The notes: generated from the sequence alone by a model not told the origin. Shown: positions 52,711 through 62,994, counted from the stretch's first letter. The stretch: 64,000 nt of DNA from Saccharomycopsis fibuligera x Saccharomycopsis cf. fibuligera (GCA_001936135.1 CP012810.1:3968001-4032000); one strand, 5' to 3'. Made by a program: numbers and translations.

Positions 52711-53160
52711 AAAATCTCTCCTATATCTATTCAAATCTAACAGATCCATTAAAGCCTAACTAATACTAACGGGGTTTCCACTTATATAAGTTTCCTCTAT
52801 ATAACAACAACTGAACTATACTGTATATACTATATAGACAAGTTTATAAGATTATTTTATATACAGATAATAAATCGATACTGTATGTAAAAAAATAATA
52901 ATTCTTGCTTCGTTTATATAGAAATAATAAATTGACATTGTGTGTGAAAAAAAAAAAAATCAAATTCTCCCTATATAATAGCAATTAAGCTATAATGTGT
53001 ACAATCTATTGGAAGGTTTATAAGTCTGTATTTTATATCAATCTACACAGTTAATATATCGATCCTGCGCCTGAAAAAAAAAAGAAAGAAAAAATTACTA
53101 AATTCCCGATTAATAATTGGGATTTCCATTCGTCTAAGTTCCCCTTATATAATAACATTT
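52711..53160 (+). repeat. Dispersed tRNA-associated repeat, copy B cluster (retroelement-like relics)
   Basis: 52711-52900 is homologous to the inverse of 19926-20130. It is followed by further partial, more diverged copies at about 52911-52960, 52966-53084 and 53119-53160. The blocks recur in order (CTATATAA...CAACTGAACTATA, TTTATAAG, then a GTATG/GTGTG-A(n) tail). It looks like several fragments piled up in a tRNA-upstream landing site. All pieces are short, non-coding and decayed. The A-rich end suggests a non-LTR tail, but an LTR origin is not excluded. Confidence 0.6.
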
Positions 53161-54026
53161 GATGACGAACATTGGGCTCTGAGTCACCATATTAGGACCT
53201 AAACCTGCAACATTCTTCACAATATTTTCTATCATTTTCTATTATGTTCAATTATATGCAAATTGCACACTATACGAATCAGGGTTCATGATTATTTGTT
53301 AAAAATGCCTTGTATTTCTAATATGACTAAATAGTAAAAAAAAAAATTGTATATGAATATTGGGTTGAACCATATATAAATATTAATTAAACCAAGGAAA
53401 ATAAATATTAGTGTTAAGCTATTAATAGTAGCAAAATGCTATGTAATTTAAAATAAGGATTATTTATTGTGCAATTTGTATATGGTAAACATAAAAGAAA
53501 ATAATAGGAAATATGGTAAAGAATGCTACTTTTCTAGATCCTATTCCGATGGTCTAGAATTCGGTGTTCATCAATAGCTAATAAAGCTTTTTTGTGAAAA
53601 AAAAAAGGCTTCCCTTTAGGGTAAAAATAAAAATTCAAAATTCTACCAGACTGGTCATTTAAATATTGCTTAAATTTGAGCTAGTTTGTTTATTAATAAT
53701 TAGCTTAGCAGTGTTTGGTTTAGCGCCCATGACTTGAAGGCTTGTATTGGGAACTATTTATTGATCACTTGTAAATAATTTATCGATGATGTAAGAATAA
53801 AAACGTATTATGGGTAGATTTTAGCCCTTTAAAAATCAAGGAGACTGCAAAGCTAGCAACACTTCTTCATAGTAAGATAAGCTTGAAGATAGACTTCATT
53901 GTAAAAATTTGTACAAATTTATTTTTAGTTGACTTTAATTTAGATAAATATAACACACTAAACAAAACAAGACAAAATAAAAGCATGTGTTTGAAACAGA
54001 ACAACTTAGCCCTACAAATACTAAAA

Positions 54027-54626
54027 TCAATCATCATTCTGGATATCTCCACCCCATTCTGAAATACTATTACCGAAATTCTGTACCCCAGACCCAAATC
54101 CGTCCTGGATTTCATCTCCAACATTATCAAACCCTTGATGAACATCATGTCCGAACTCTTGCACATCATCTTTTGCACCTTCAAAGTCGTTTCTTGCCTC
54201 TGAGAAATCGTTTCTAACCTCATTACCAGCTTCATCAAAATTATTTCTAATTTCGTTACCTGCTTGATCGAAACCATTTTCAACTTGATTAAAATTTTCC
54301 TTAATGTCGTCTTTATGTTCGTCTATTTCATGCATGGCAAAAGCACCAGCGGCAATACCACCAACGGCTGCAAGGCCTGCTTTCAAAAATGAATGTGATT
54401 TGTGACTTTCTTGTTGTTGTTGTTGTGGTTGATGTTGAACGTGGCCTGTTTGATGATAAGTTTGCTGTTGTGCATACCCTGTTTGTTGGTAAGTGCTTTG
54501 CTGCTGTTGATATGGTTGACCGTATCCATGTTGGCTATAACCACCTTGATTGTAGCCATTCTGGTTCTGACCATAACTGCCATACCCATTGCCGTTACCA
54601 CCTTGTCCGTATCCGTCGTAGCTCAT
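54027..54626 (-). CDS. YGQ-rich, glycine-zipper, 11-residue-repeat protein
   Basis: 199-aa protein that I do not recognise as a named gene. Residues 1-75 are Tyr/Gly/Gln/Asn-rich with repeated GYGQ, NQGGY and QQTGY units, like prion-like domains or the N-termini of CYSTM proteins. Residues 79-99 (SFLKAGLAAVGGIAAGAFAMH) form a small-residue hydrophobic helix of glycine-zipper type. Residues 101-199 are acidic and follow a mixed 11/7-residue period with Phe at each repeat start (FDQAGNEIRNN, FDEAGNEVRND, FDNVGDEIQDG), which would form a long amphipathic helix like those of apolipoprotein-, LEA- or synuclein-type proteins. The start at 54626 is directly preceded by a (CA)n leader. A role in membrane or lipid-droplet binding or stress is inference only. 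Confidence 0.75.
   Translation of the reverse strand: MSYDGYGQGGNGNGYGSYGQNQNGYNQGGYSQHGYGQPYQQQQSTYQQTGYAQQQTYHQTGHVQHQPQQQQQESHKSHSFLKAGLAAVGGIAAGAFAMHEIDEHKDDIKENFNQVENGFDQAGNEIRNNFDEAGNEVRNDFSEARNDFEGAKDDVQEFGHDVHQGFDNVGDEIQDGFGSGVQNFGNSISEWGGDIQNDD

Positions 54627-54653
<27 letters not shown>
54627..54653. repeat. (GT/CA)n microsatellite abutting a start codon
   Basis: About 13 dinucleotide units directly next to the ATG of the 199-aa protein; the mRNA leader would read (CA)n up to the start. Confidence 0.9.
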
Positions 54654-54658
<5 letters not shown>

Positions 54659-56364
54659 GTATTGATGATAGTATACTTGTATCTAAATCAGATGAAAGAA
54701 GATGAAACAAAATGCACTGTTTCCAGGAAAGCACAGTGGATAGATTTGGGTATTTATAGTGCAGTGATCACAGTATAGTATAGGTCAGCAGGGTGTCGTC
54801 ACGTCAATGGAGCCCCGTAAATCCAAGGCTTGCAAAGGAGATCAATTAATCAGTCAATAAAATTTGAAGCAGGACCGAAGCAGCCCCGGTAGGTGGTAGA
54901 GACACTCAGACAGTATTACATTACTCTACATTACTAATTAATAGTGTTAGTATTATTATTACAGTAAATGCTATATGCCATGCGCCCTGTCTAACCAGTT
55001 TCTTGTTCTTGGTAGCCACGGCCAGAGTCTGAGAAACATTATAGCACCTTTACGGTAATGTTCAAGCCAACTTGATTTGGCTTTCCTGTTCAGGTGAGGT
55101 GAAACAATTTCCCGTTGACTCGTTTCGTTTCGTTTCGTTTCGTGTCGTGTCGTGTTTCTGCAGCGCCGCAGTTCTTGGCTGCTAGAGTTCGCTCACAGTT
55201 CGGCTTACCACAGAAGCTCAAATTTTAACACAATGCACAGCGTCGAGACCAGAAGGTAATAGTCCAAAAAAAACCAAAATGCGATTTTTTAAAAAATGCT
55301 TCCCTTTGCAAACGTTCACAGTTATAACTGTAGCCTTGGTTGTTGTTGCAGACGAGAATCCGACCTATGCGTGTCAGTAAAAGTGAAAAAATGCGACACG
55401 GTCGCGTTCATTCTAATGCTATGCTAGTGAACTGCTATATATAGTGCGCATGCTGCGGTGTTACATTCAGTTATTAGCTCTTCGGATTTCTTCATTATAC
55501 TCTGAATTTAGAGGGCACAAGCAGTTAACGTAAGTTTCAACGTTGAAATTGTGTTTCTTCATGATTAAAGCTAATTTTATCTTTGTCAGTGCTTGCCTTG
55601 CCGCAGAACATGCACAACCCTATGGTTGGCAAAAAAAATTTTTATTGTATTACACAATCTATTCTTATATATATATATAATGATAGAATATTACACTATG
55701 ATGTTGAGGAATTTGAAGCCTAAAAACTCGGATTCATTCAAATGAATTTTACCTGCCAGAACGTCGATGTTGCAACATCACAGCATAAACCAGAGCACTA
55801 TGTAAACAAGTACGCTAAACCACCAGCATTTAAAAATCAGGCTATTTTGCCTTGACCTTAACATTCTAGCTAGAATACTATCAAAACTCTAGAAGAGTCC
55901 CACCCTCAATGCGCTATTATGGACTATCATGGTTTATTTCCTAGAGCCCTTTTGAAAACGTAAATGACCTCAAGTTTGGAATCAAAAAAGGGCGTGTGCA
56001 CACAAAGACACCACCGAAGATGACGTACTCTATGGCCACATTGGAGATAGTTCGGGTTATAGATTTTAACTTTAGCAACGTTTATTCCCCCTTGAAGAGC
56101 ACAGCAAAAGAAGTCGTGATTGATAATCTGTTGAACCTTATTGAAAGAAAATGCTGAAATAAAAAAAAAAAAATTTTTTTTCCAAGACTATGAGCAGCTC
56201 AATAGTTTATTAAATTGTGAGCTCCGACGTTATCTCTTGCGAAGAGGAATTAGTTTAAATACTATTGTTGAAAATGAGACTAAGAGCACAGGTTATAAGT
56301 AAAAAGAATATGTTTGCAAAAAATGCCAGCTATGCAATAAAGACTAATTCTAATATCGTGTCAT

Positions 56365-56366
<2 letters not shown>

Positions 56367-56415
<49 letters not shown>
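56367..56415. repeat. Poly-A tract of 49 bases
   Basis: An uninterrupted A49 on the plus strand, 14 bases beyond the stop codon of the minus-strand Ufd1-like gene, so that its transcript would carry U49 in the 3' region. Confidence 0.9.
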
Positions 56416-56419
<4 letters not shown>

Positions 56420-56429
56420 CCTCAGCTCC

Positions 56430-58700
56430 TTATGCCTTCATCTCCTGAATAGTTATTGCATGATCAGTAAGCCATCCTTCAATCCTACTCAAGTTCCCAG
56501 CTTCTTCGGTGCTCAACTTCAGCTCATTAACAGACATGCAAACCCAATAGTACATGTACCGATCAGCAAGAAAAGTATAATAATGATCAACAAACAACTT
56601 GCGCTTAGTGGTGAGCTCATTTACGCAAAAATAATAAGCGAAATTGGCAGCATCATGAGCCCCATTATTTCCAATAGCTTGAATAGCCGACTGACCTTTA
56701 TTTAGATTTGGCACTTTGGAAAGCAATTCCCTGCTATAGCTCAATGCTTCCTTGCTTGTTTTTTTCTCATAAAGTCCCGAAGACAAACATGCTTGATTTT
56801 TACAAAAACTATTTCCGCAACCTCTAGTGAGTTGAATCATGTATCTTCTCTCGAATCGCGAGTTCAATCTCTTGTAATCCGGATCATATGCAGATGAATA
56901 AAATTGGCCAAAACACGATTCACAAAGTCCAAGCAATTCATTCAATTTATGATCATTTGCTAGCGCGTTAGCGTTAACTTTGAGCACATTGACGCAGTTG
57001 ACATTCATGCACTTGATGTAGTTTAATTGCCTATTTTTCGACAATCGATTCAAATCATGAATCTTCAAATGGGATTCCAAATCCTTGTATTTGACAATCT
57101 TACCACACTTGAAACAGTCAACGGTTTTCGTACCACATATTTTGTTTTCATGATGTGACAAATTCATAATAAGATCTTCAGCATCAGATTTCCCTTTTGG
57201 TAGCACTAAATGGCAAAACTTGCATTCATGGAGTTTATTTTCCCATACAGTTGCTTTGTAAATTGCTAATGCCAAAAACGAAGCAAGTTGTGGCAAGTTT
57301 TCAAGATCGTTGGCCTGGGTTGGCTCATGATTAAATTTGTTGTGTTTATTAAATGTAGGCACATCATTGCCGAAATGTAAAGTGGGGTTTCTATCATCAT
57401 TTGCACAAATGTCACAATGCCAATGTGTGTCTGGAATGGTTCTTAGAAATATTTCACCGCATCCTTTTGGACACTTGATGTTGTTTCTGTTGCAGAAATT
57501 TTCATGTAGGAACTGGTTGTTCTTACTGATTACTTTACCGCAGTTTGAACATACTGTTTCGTTATCATTTAGCAGTTGGTTTTGGTTTTGGTTTTGACTT
57601 TGGCCTGATTGATGCACTTGTTGGTCAATGTCACCATAAGATATCACCACTTCATAATCTCCATCCAAAAGAGCACTCCAATTGTGGCCAAGAAAGTAAA
57701 GGCAATCCCTATTGCTAAGCCATTGATCAGTACTTTTTATTGAAATGGTTTTGGAAATATTCGTGGGATCCACAGTTGAGTTGATTGTGGACCATATGAA
57801 ACTATCTGGAGCAATGAATTGATCATTAGAAACAAGTAAATCGAGATTATTCAAATCTTCAAAATTTTTAGACTTGACGGTCAAATCAACTTGGAACTGA
57901 GCTTGTGAGGTGTTGGATATTGGAACTTTATACATTTCATTTTTGAATAATTTAACAGCCACCTGATTCTGTGGCAGTGACTGGTCAAGAGCCACAGTAT
58001 TGATCTTTATATCCGAAATATTGGTATTCAAATCCAAAGCCAGATCATTATCCTTGGCATTGGTTTCATTTATGAGATTTTGTTTATAGCTGAGCAAGTT
58101 TTCCGCATCCTTATCATCCATTGGCTGCAAATCAAACACTAAATCAGTATTGATGATACAAACTGTTTGCGCTGGTTCGGTTTTAGTGATTAAGAACTCA
58201 AAAGCTTGGTCTTCGGTCAGCTTGCCTCCCATTGTATTAGCAATACTTAGAGTATTGTTTTCCGTTAAAGTGGTATAATTTATGGAAAGATTAGCTTCGA
58301 GAAAGAACTTCAAATTAATAATGTTCTCAGTGTTTTTCACATTGAGTGACTTGAGAGTTAGCGTGTTTCCCTTGGGGATACTATCCATTAATGATATTTG
58401 TAAAACAGTGTCTTTAGATTGGGCACTGCCGTCATTATCGGTAAGTTTGAGAGATTGCTGAATCACCCCAGGGAGCACTACTGTGTTAGATTCTGCGGTG
58501 AATTGTTTGACACCAATGAATGCATATTGTTTGTTTTGTGGGTTACTGACCTTGAAGATCAATGGTGAAGGTAATTCATCATGATTATATAGGGATAATA
58601 AAGACTCTAGCACTGATTGTGGTAGGAGAGCCTTATCTGAGAAGTATGGGAGATTGTGCCGTTGGTAATCCGTGTCCGCTATGCAATTGAATGTGTTCAT
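56430..58700 (-). CDS. Ufd1-like protein with zinc fingers and AZUL-like C-terminus
   Basis: 756-aa protein. The N-terminal ~200 residues resemble the Ufd1 fold (SDKALLPQSVLESLL near the start, then PSPLIFKV and QYAFIGVKQF, with a double-psi barrel-like pattern). It is far longer than canonical Ufd1 (~360 aa). Cys/His clusters follow: about 380-435 (CSNCGKVI...CPKGCGEIF...HWHCDIC), about 494-560 (CKFCHLVLPKG...CFKCGKIVKYKDLESHLKIH) and about 563-600. Near 615-640 the segment RYMIQLTRGCGNSFCKNQACL resembles the AZUL zinc-binding domain of the HECT ligase UBE3A. Long Ufd1-related proteins of this size are known in filamentous fungi. I infer a link to the ubiquitin/Cdc48 system, but there is no ligase domain. 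The ATG at 58700 is clear. Confidence 0.7.
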   Translation of the reverse strand: MNTFNCIADTDYQRHNLPYFSDKALLPQSVLESLLSLYNHDELPSPLIFKVSNPQNKQYAFIGVKQFTAESNTVVLPGVIQQSLKLTDNDGSAQSKDTVLQISLMDSIPKGNTLTLKSLNVKNTENIINLKFFLEANLSINYTTLTENNTLSIANTMGGKLTEDQAFEFLITKTEPAQTVCIINTDLVFDLQPMDDKDAENLLSYKQNLINETNAKDNDLALDLNTNISDIKINTVALDQSLPQNQVAVKLFKNEMYKVPISNTSQAQFQVDLTVKSKNFEDLNNLDLLVSNDQFIAPDSFIWSTINSTVDPTNISKTISIKSTDQWLSNRDCLYFLGHNWSALLDGDYEVVISYGDIDQQVHQSGQSQNQNQNQLLNDNETVCSNCGKVISKNNQFLHENFCNRNNIKCPKGCGEIFLRTIPDTHWHCDICANDDRNPTLHFGNDVPTFNKHNKFNHEPTQANDLENLPQLASFLALAIYKATVWENKLHECKFCHLVLPKGKSDAEDLIMNLSHHENKICGTKTVDCFKCGKIVKYKDLESHLKIHDLNRLSKNRQLNYIKCMNVNCVNVLKVNANALANDHKLNELLGLCESCFGQFYSSAYDPDYKRLNSRFERRYMIQLTRGCGNSFCKNQACLSSGLYEKKTSKEALSYSRELLSKVPNLNKGQSAIQAIGNNGAHDAANFAYYFCVNELTTKRKLFVDHYYTFLADRYMYYWVCMSVNELKLSTEEAGNLSRIEGWLTDHAITIQEMKA

Positions 58701-60321
58701 GTTGATGCGATATGAATATTAATATTAAGTGGAAATGCGAAGAGAAAAAAACAGGAAAAAGTGACAAAAATAAAAATAAAACAAACAGTAAAAATGCAAA
58801 TGCAAAGGTGAGCGAGTAATGCTATGCCTTTATATTAGCACTCTGAGAGAAATAAGGCATTAGTCAGACAGTCTATCTACACAGATCAACACAGAAAGGT
58901 TATTCATGTTGAGAGGAGCGTCTTTTTTTTTTTTTTTTGCCACTATCTAAAAGAAACTCAAAAATTTTGAGAAAACTCCGATCCGATCGCCACTTTTTGT
59001 TTGGTTAGAAGCCCGGTTTATTCACCTGATGTGGACGTACCAGCTCGGTGGTTACAATCCAACTGCGTGGACGCATTGTCTATCATACAATTTCAGCTGT
59101 TCAAGGTGTTTGCGCTTCCACTACTACTTGACAGGAAAAGTTTATTTGGCAGTTTAGTGTTTGAAGGAAGTATGCGCTGGTAGGTGTGGACAGTTAGGTT
59201 TTTTTTATGTTGTCTGTCTGTCGGTTTTCTGAAAAACACGTTTTTTTTGTGCCTTTAATTTCCATGTGTGCAGATTGTCTCTTTTTTTTTTTTTTTTTTT
59301 AAGGAATAGTGGAAGGCGCCCCCTCATATACAAGCATATATGGTACAAATACCCTGGGTTCCTTAATGACCAGGTGAGACACTGGCGAGCAGCGGTGATC
59401 GTAGAGCACTAGTGAACTCATTCCCCGATGAGGGAAACCGCATGTCTGTGTCACCAGAAGATGGGGGAAAAGAAAAAAAGGAAATACAAAGTAAAGTAAA
59501 AAAATAGTCTGCATATATCTGTTATAACAGATAATGAAATTACAACTTTATGGGTGGCAGAGTACACACAGCAGAATAGATGGTTGCTAAGTAGTCAAAG
59601 TCGAATACTCAGCGCAAGCGAGCTATTGTGAAATCACGCAGTAATTTCTGTGAGATAGTTATCTAGAACCGAGCAAGCTGAGACGAGCGAGCGAGTGAGT
59701 GAGTGGGTGAGTGAGCACACCATAGTGAATTTCAGAAGTAAGCCCCCTAGCCCCTGGGGCCTAGTGCTGGTGCGTGGGCGGGTGTGTGTGGTGCCTGGCC
59801 GGCAGTAGCGACGCTTGGTGCTTTGTCTAAAGTTAGAAGCATGCTAAGCGCAAGTACCATGGCTCACAATACAACACAACACAACACAACACAATACAAT
59901 AGCAATTTACCAAGATTGACTACTCAGTTTCACTGACTGTAATTGTTGTAAGAACTGTAGCAGCCGGTCAAGTCCCTTTTTACTCAATGCGCTTCCACCG
60001 CAGAGATTGGCGCTGTCCGTCTGTGCAGTACAATGCTTCATAATGTAGTATCATGCGTAGTTGTGACGCAGTCCTCTGCTGTGGAAGCATGGGCAGTTGC
60101 TGCCATCCACAGGAAACCTTATAGAAATCAAAATTTTATCTCCAGCGACGCATGTAGATAAATATATATATATATAGATTAGTATAAGTATATATAGAAG
60201 GCCCTGTTTCCTGGATGGCTAGATTGTATGGCAATTGTGGTTATTCATTCTTTTCTGTCTTCCCCATCCCCCTCCCCCCCCCCCCCCCCCCCCTCAATAT
60301 CACATCCTCCCCTCCGCTCCA
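58701..60321. other. Divergent intergenic region
   Basis: 1.6 kb upstream of both the Ufd1-like gene and the single-pass membrane protein gene. Short repeats: T18 near 58923-58938, T18 near 59283-59300, a (GAGT)n/(GAGC)n patch near 59683-59715, (ACAAC)n at 59868-59898 and poly-C at 60274-60293. No gene seen. Confidence 0.55.
60274..60293. repeat. Poly-C tract of 20 bases
   Basis: C20 on the plus strand, preceded by another C-rich stretch, ending 28 bases before the ATG of the downstream gene. Long G/C homopolymers are rare in this A/T-rich genome. Confidence 0.9.
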
Positions 60322-61353
60322 ATGTCTGCATTTAATCCTGATACTGACGCCGTGATAATTAGAGAGCACTTCTACTACGACACCAAAGTGGATTCATTAG
60401 TGCTCACCGACAGCACAAACGGCGAGTTTTTGCCAGTGGAAGCCAGAGGCCTTGGATTGTTCAACTACCAGTTTAGCGATAATGAAAGAGTGCCTAACCA
60501 AGAGTTAAGAGATCAAAATGGCCAGCCAGCACCAGCATCAGCAGCACTCTTGTTACAGGAACATTCTGTCCAGGTCGCAGTGGTGGTGGGGCTTGTGCTA
60601 TTCGGATTGCTTGTTTGGAAGTATCATAGAATTTTGCACTTAGTCCAACGAGCCTTGGGAGTTGACAACAAGCAAGATACAAAAGATGATGAAAAATATT
60701 TGCCTGTCGCGACTACTCCAGGATATTACAGAAAAATCAGACAACCAGTATCTAGAAAAAGAAGAAATAGTCTCCGGAAGAGTCTTTCTGCTCCCTTTGT
60801 CAACCATTTTAGCAACAATCATAATAGCACCGACTACTCTTTACTGGTTTCACAACAACAACAACCTATCCTTTATGATTATGATTATGGTGATCTTTCA
60901 GAAGCAAGCAAGGCTCGTAAAGTGTTCTTTGCCTCAAGTTCCAATTTGGCTAATAGTCACCACCGCTTCAACAACAACAACTCACCCGAAGATCCTCCAA
61001 TAGCTTTTGCACCACCACAACAGCAGCAGCAGCAAAAACATGCTTCAGAAAACCCATTTGCTTACAATACACCACAAATCACCAACCTTGTATGCGAAGC
61101 AGCAGTCATCCGCCCATCAGTTACAACTACAAGTACAACAACTCCAAGTTACAACACCAAATCTTCCTACGCTGTTGCCACCCCAGCATCATCTATTTCC
61201 TCGGCAGACTCTGTGTTTTCGCCAGATAGAACTGGAAGAGGTCGCTTTTCCCCATACAGACATGGCCACGATCATGATGATGCGCTTGAGCATTCACCAA
61301 TAATGGGCGAGTATGCGCCATACAACAAGGAGCATATTCATTATCTGGGTTGA
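60322..61353 (+). CDS. Single-pass membrane protein, unknown function
   Basis: 343-aa protein that I do not recognise. The N-terminal ~80 residues are acidic and polar (FNPDTDAVIIREHFYYDTKVDSLV...). One strong membrane segment lies at ~82-101 (SVQVAVVVGLVLFGLLVWKY). It is followed by a basic cytosolic-type region with RKIRQPVSRKRRNSLRKS, typical of stop-transfer and kinase-site clusters, then Gln/Asn/Ser/Pro-rich low complexity and a tail ending SPIMGEYAPYNKEHIHYLG. There is no signal peptide, so the type III orientation is inferred from charge. The frame extends upstream through the poly-C (giving a Pro run) to a TTG, but the ATG at 60322 is the first good start. The topology resembles yeast plasma-membrane regulators, without clear family membership. 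Confidence 0.75.
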   Translation: MSAFNPDTDAVIIREHFYYDTKVDSLVLTDSTNGEFLPVEARGLGLFNYQFSDNERVPNQELRDQNGQPAPASAALLLQEHSVQVAVVVGLVLFGLLVWKYHRILHLVQRALGVDNKQDTKDDEKYLPVATTPGYYRKIRQPVSRKRRNSLRKSLSAPFVNHFSNNHNSTDYSLLVSQQQQPILYDYDYGDLSEASKARKVFFASSSNLANSHHRFNNNNSPEDPPIAFAPPQQQQQQKHASENPFAYNTPQITNLVCEAAVIRPSVTTTSTTTPSYNTKSSYAVATPASSISSADSVFSPDRTGRGRFSPYRHGHDHDDALEHSPIMGEYAPYNKEHIHYLG

Positions 61354-62994
61354 GCATATATGGCATGGACTCGCAGCAGCAATGTTTTCACATAAAACTG
61401 TTTAATCTTTTGATGCCCCCCCTCTGTTCCCACCCATCTACCTCTGCCTTGTCTTTCATATCCTTCAACAAGGGAACCTAAACAAGATGAATTTTTTTTT
61501 TTTTTTTTACACTTGTTGACGTGCAGAAAGGACAGTCGATGCATCCCTGGTCCGGTATCGTGAGTACTACTCGAGAGTTTAATCGGAACTTTAAAAAAAA
61601 AATTTTTTTCTTGCATTTCATTTCGTGTTACTCATGTTTATGTTCATGTTTTTGTTACTTGCATTTCCTTTTTTACTTTTTTTTTTATTTTTTTATATTT
61701 TTATTTTTTTGTCGGTCGTCTTCCAGTGTATGTTTGCACACACATACACAGTATTGCTATCATCATTACTGTTGCTCGTTTCGCTGGTTAGTGCATGGTT
61801 TGTTGGTTGTTTTTTCTTCATGTTTACTGAAACTACTTTTTTTTCTTTTATATTTTTTTTATTTTTATACCTCCTGTTTATAATATTTTGCTTATAGAGT
61901 TGGGCCTAATGTACTTGAATTAACACTGGTCCCTTTACTTTATCCAATCAGTGTATGCTCTAGTGCTCTAGTGCTCTAGTGCTATTTTAGGCCAGGCACG
62001 CAGGGTGGACCGCTGTTGCCTGTTTCTCTCCTTGCTTCCTTCGTCTAGCACTGAGATTACTCGCACCGCAGAATGCTAATGCTAATTTTAGCTTTGGCGG
62101 CGGCGGCGGCTGCCGCTGCTGCTGCTGCTGCTGCTCTACGCAATTCTCACAATCATTCGTGCAAACGGGGCAAAAGTGGCCGGACACTTCATCCAGCAAT
62201 ATACACACAAGGATGCAGAGGTAAACATCAACAGACACCCAAAGACACCGGTAGATAGAAAAGGCAAATATACGGCATATCGCGTAAAGAATATTCTTTT
62301 GAAACCAGCGGGCCCAAGCTTGTTGCTCATGTGGTGATGTGTAGTGCTGTATCAACCTCGGCTACCAGACATCGCTATAGACAAGCTGACTTGTAGTGGT
62401 GGTGGTGGCGGTGGTGGTGTGGCGCGTGTGTGGTAATGACAATTGCAACTGCCAAGGCATTTTTTTTTCTATTTTTACCTCCGCCTTAGGCACTGGAGAA
62501 ATCGAAGCTGCAGAGACCTATAAAGTTTACAAGAGTACCAGATAAACTTGACCAATTTCAGTGCAAGGAGTCAAGAGACTCTGGAGTAATGCCAGCAGGG
62601 AAAAGCTTGAGCTGAAGCTTGTCTATGCTCTTATCTGAGCTCTTTATAGAGTTTGCGACTTCATATATGCCTTGTGACACTGCGCTAGTAAAGCGTCTTG
62701 GACTACAGGGATAAAGAATGTGACGATAAGGATAAATATATATATATATATATTACTATAGCTGGCTAAAGTGTGACACTTACAGCTGTCAATGCTATAT
62801 TATAGTGCGATACTGTGCTATTAATAATGATCCCGAATTTGTGCTTTGCGTGCGTATCCTGGCCCAGGCGTAGATACTTTCATTCAAAGAAAGCCAGAGC
62901 TGCCATCATCACGATGGTAATAATGATGAAGACAACAATACCCCAATTCGAAAAGTTTTCCATTTTTGTCAACTTTGTTGTCACAACTCTGTTG
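61354..62994. other. Intergenic region between convergent genes
   Basis: 1.6 kb between the single-pass protein gene and the AIF1-like gene, except for the tiny frame listed separately. It has T tracts at 61492-61508 and 61676-61692, a CTCTAGTG triplication at about 61959-61982, a (GGC)n/(GCT)n patch at 62097-62136 and an AT patch near 62735-62752. Open frames here are simple-repeat artefacts. Confidence 0.5.
62880..62963 (-). CDS. Possible 27-aa membrane micropeptide
   Basis: A complete ATG-to-TGA frame of 27 codons on the minus strand. It has a short polar start (MENFSNWG) and one hydrophobic helix (IVVFIIITIVMMAALAFF). It begins only 31 bases beyond the stop of the AIF1-like gene on the same strand, so it would need its own transcript or sit in that gene's 3' region. 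It resembles PMP1-type proteolipids only in outline. It may be chance. Confidence 0.25.
   Translation of the reverse strand: MENFSNWGIVVFIIITIVMMAALAFFE

Larger units (their letters stand above)
52222..54026. other. Intergenic region with retroelement-like relics
   Basis: 1.8 kb upstream of tRNA-Cys and downstream of the 199-aa protein gene. It contains a 42-bp tandem duplication and a cluster of repeat fragments, both listed separately. A coding-like open stretch without a start codon at about 52325-52530 (plus) might be part of a relic. 53160-54026 is plain A/T-rich DNA. Confidence 0.55.
54627..56429. other. Intergenic region between the 199-aa protein gene and the Ufd1-like gene
   Basis: 1.8 kb with no supported gene. 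It holds a (GT)n repeat (54627-54653), a (TTTCG)n/(TGTCG)n repeat at about 55121-55157, AT-rich patches and the poly-A tract listed separately. The first part is the promoter of the 199-aa protein gene. Confidence 0.55.

Noticed and set aside
61521-61897. Hydrophobic frames of 90-120 codons
   Set aside because: Phe/Leu-rich only because the DNA is T-rich; no leader or family match.
62073-62258. Frame with a poly-Ala run
   Set aside because: Arises from a GGC/GCT triplet repeat in non-coding DNA; no conserved flanks.
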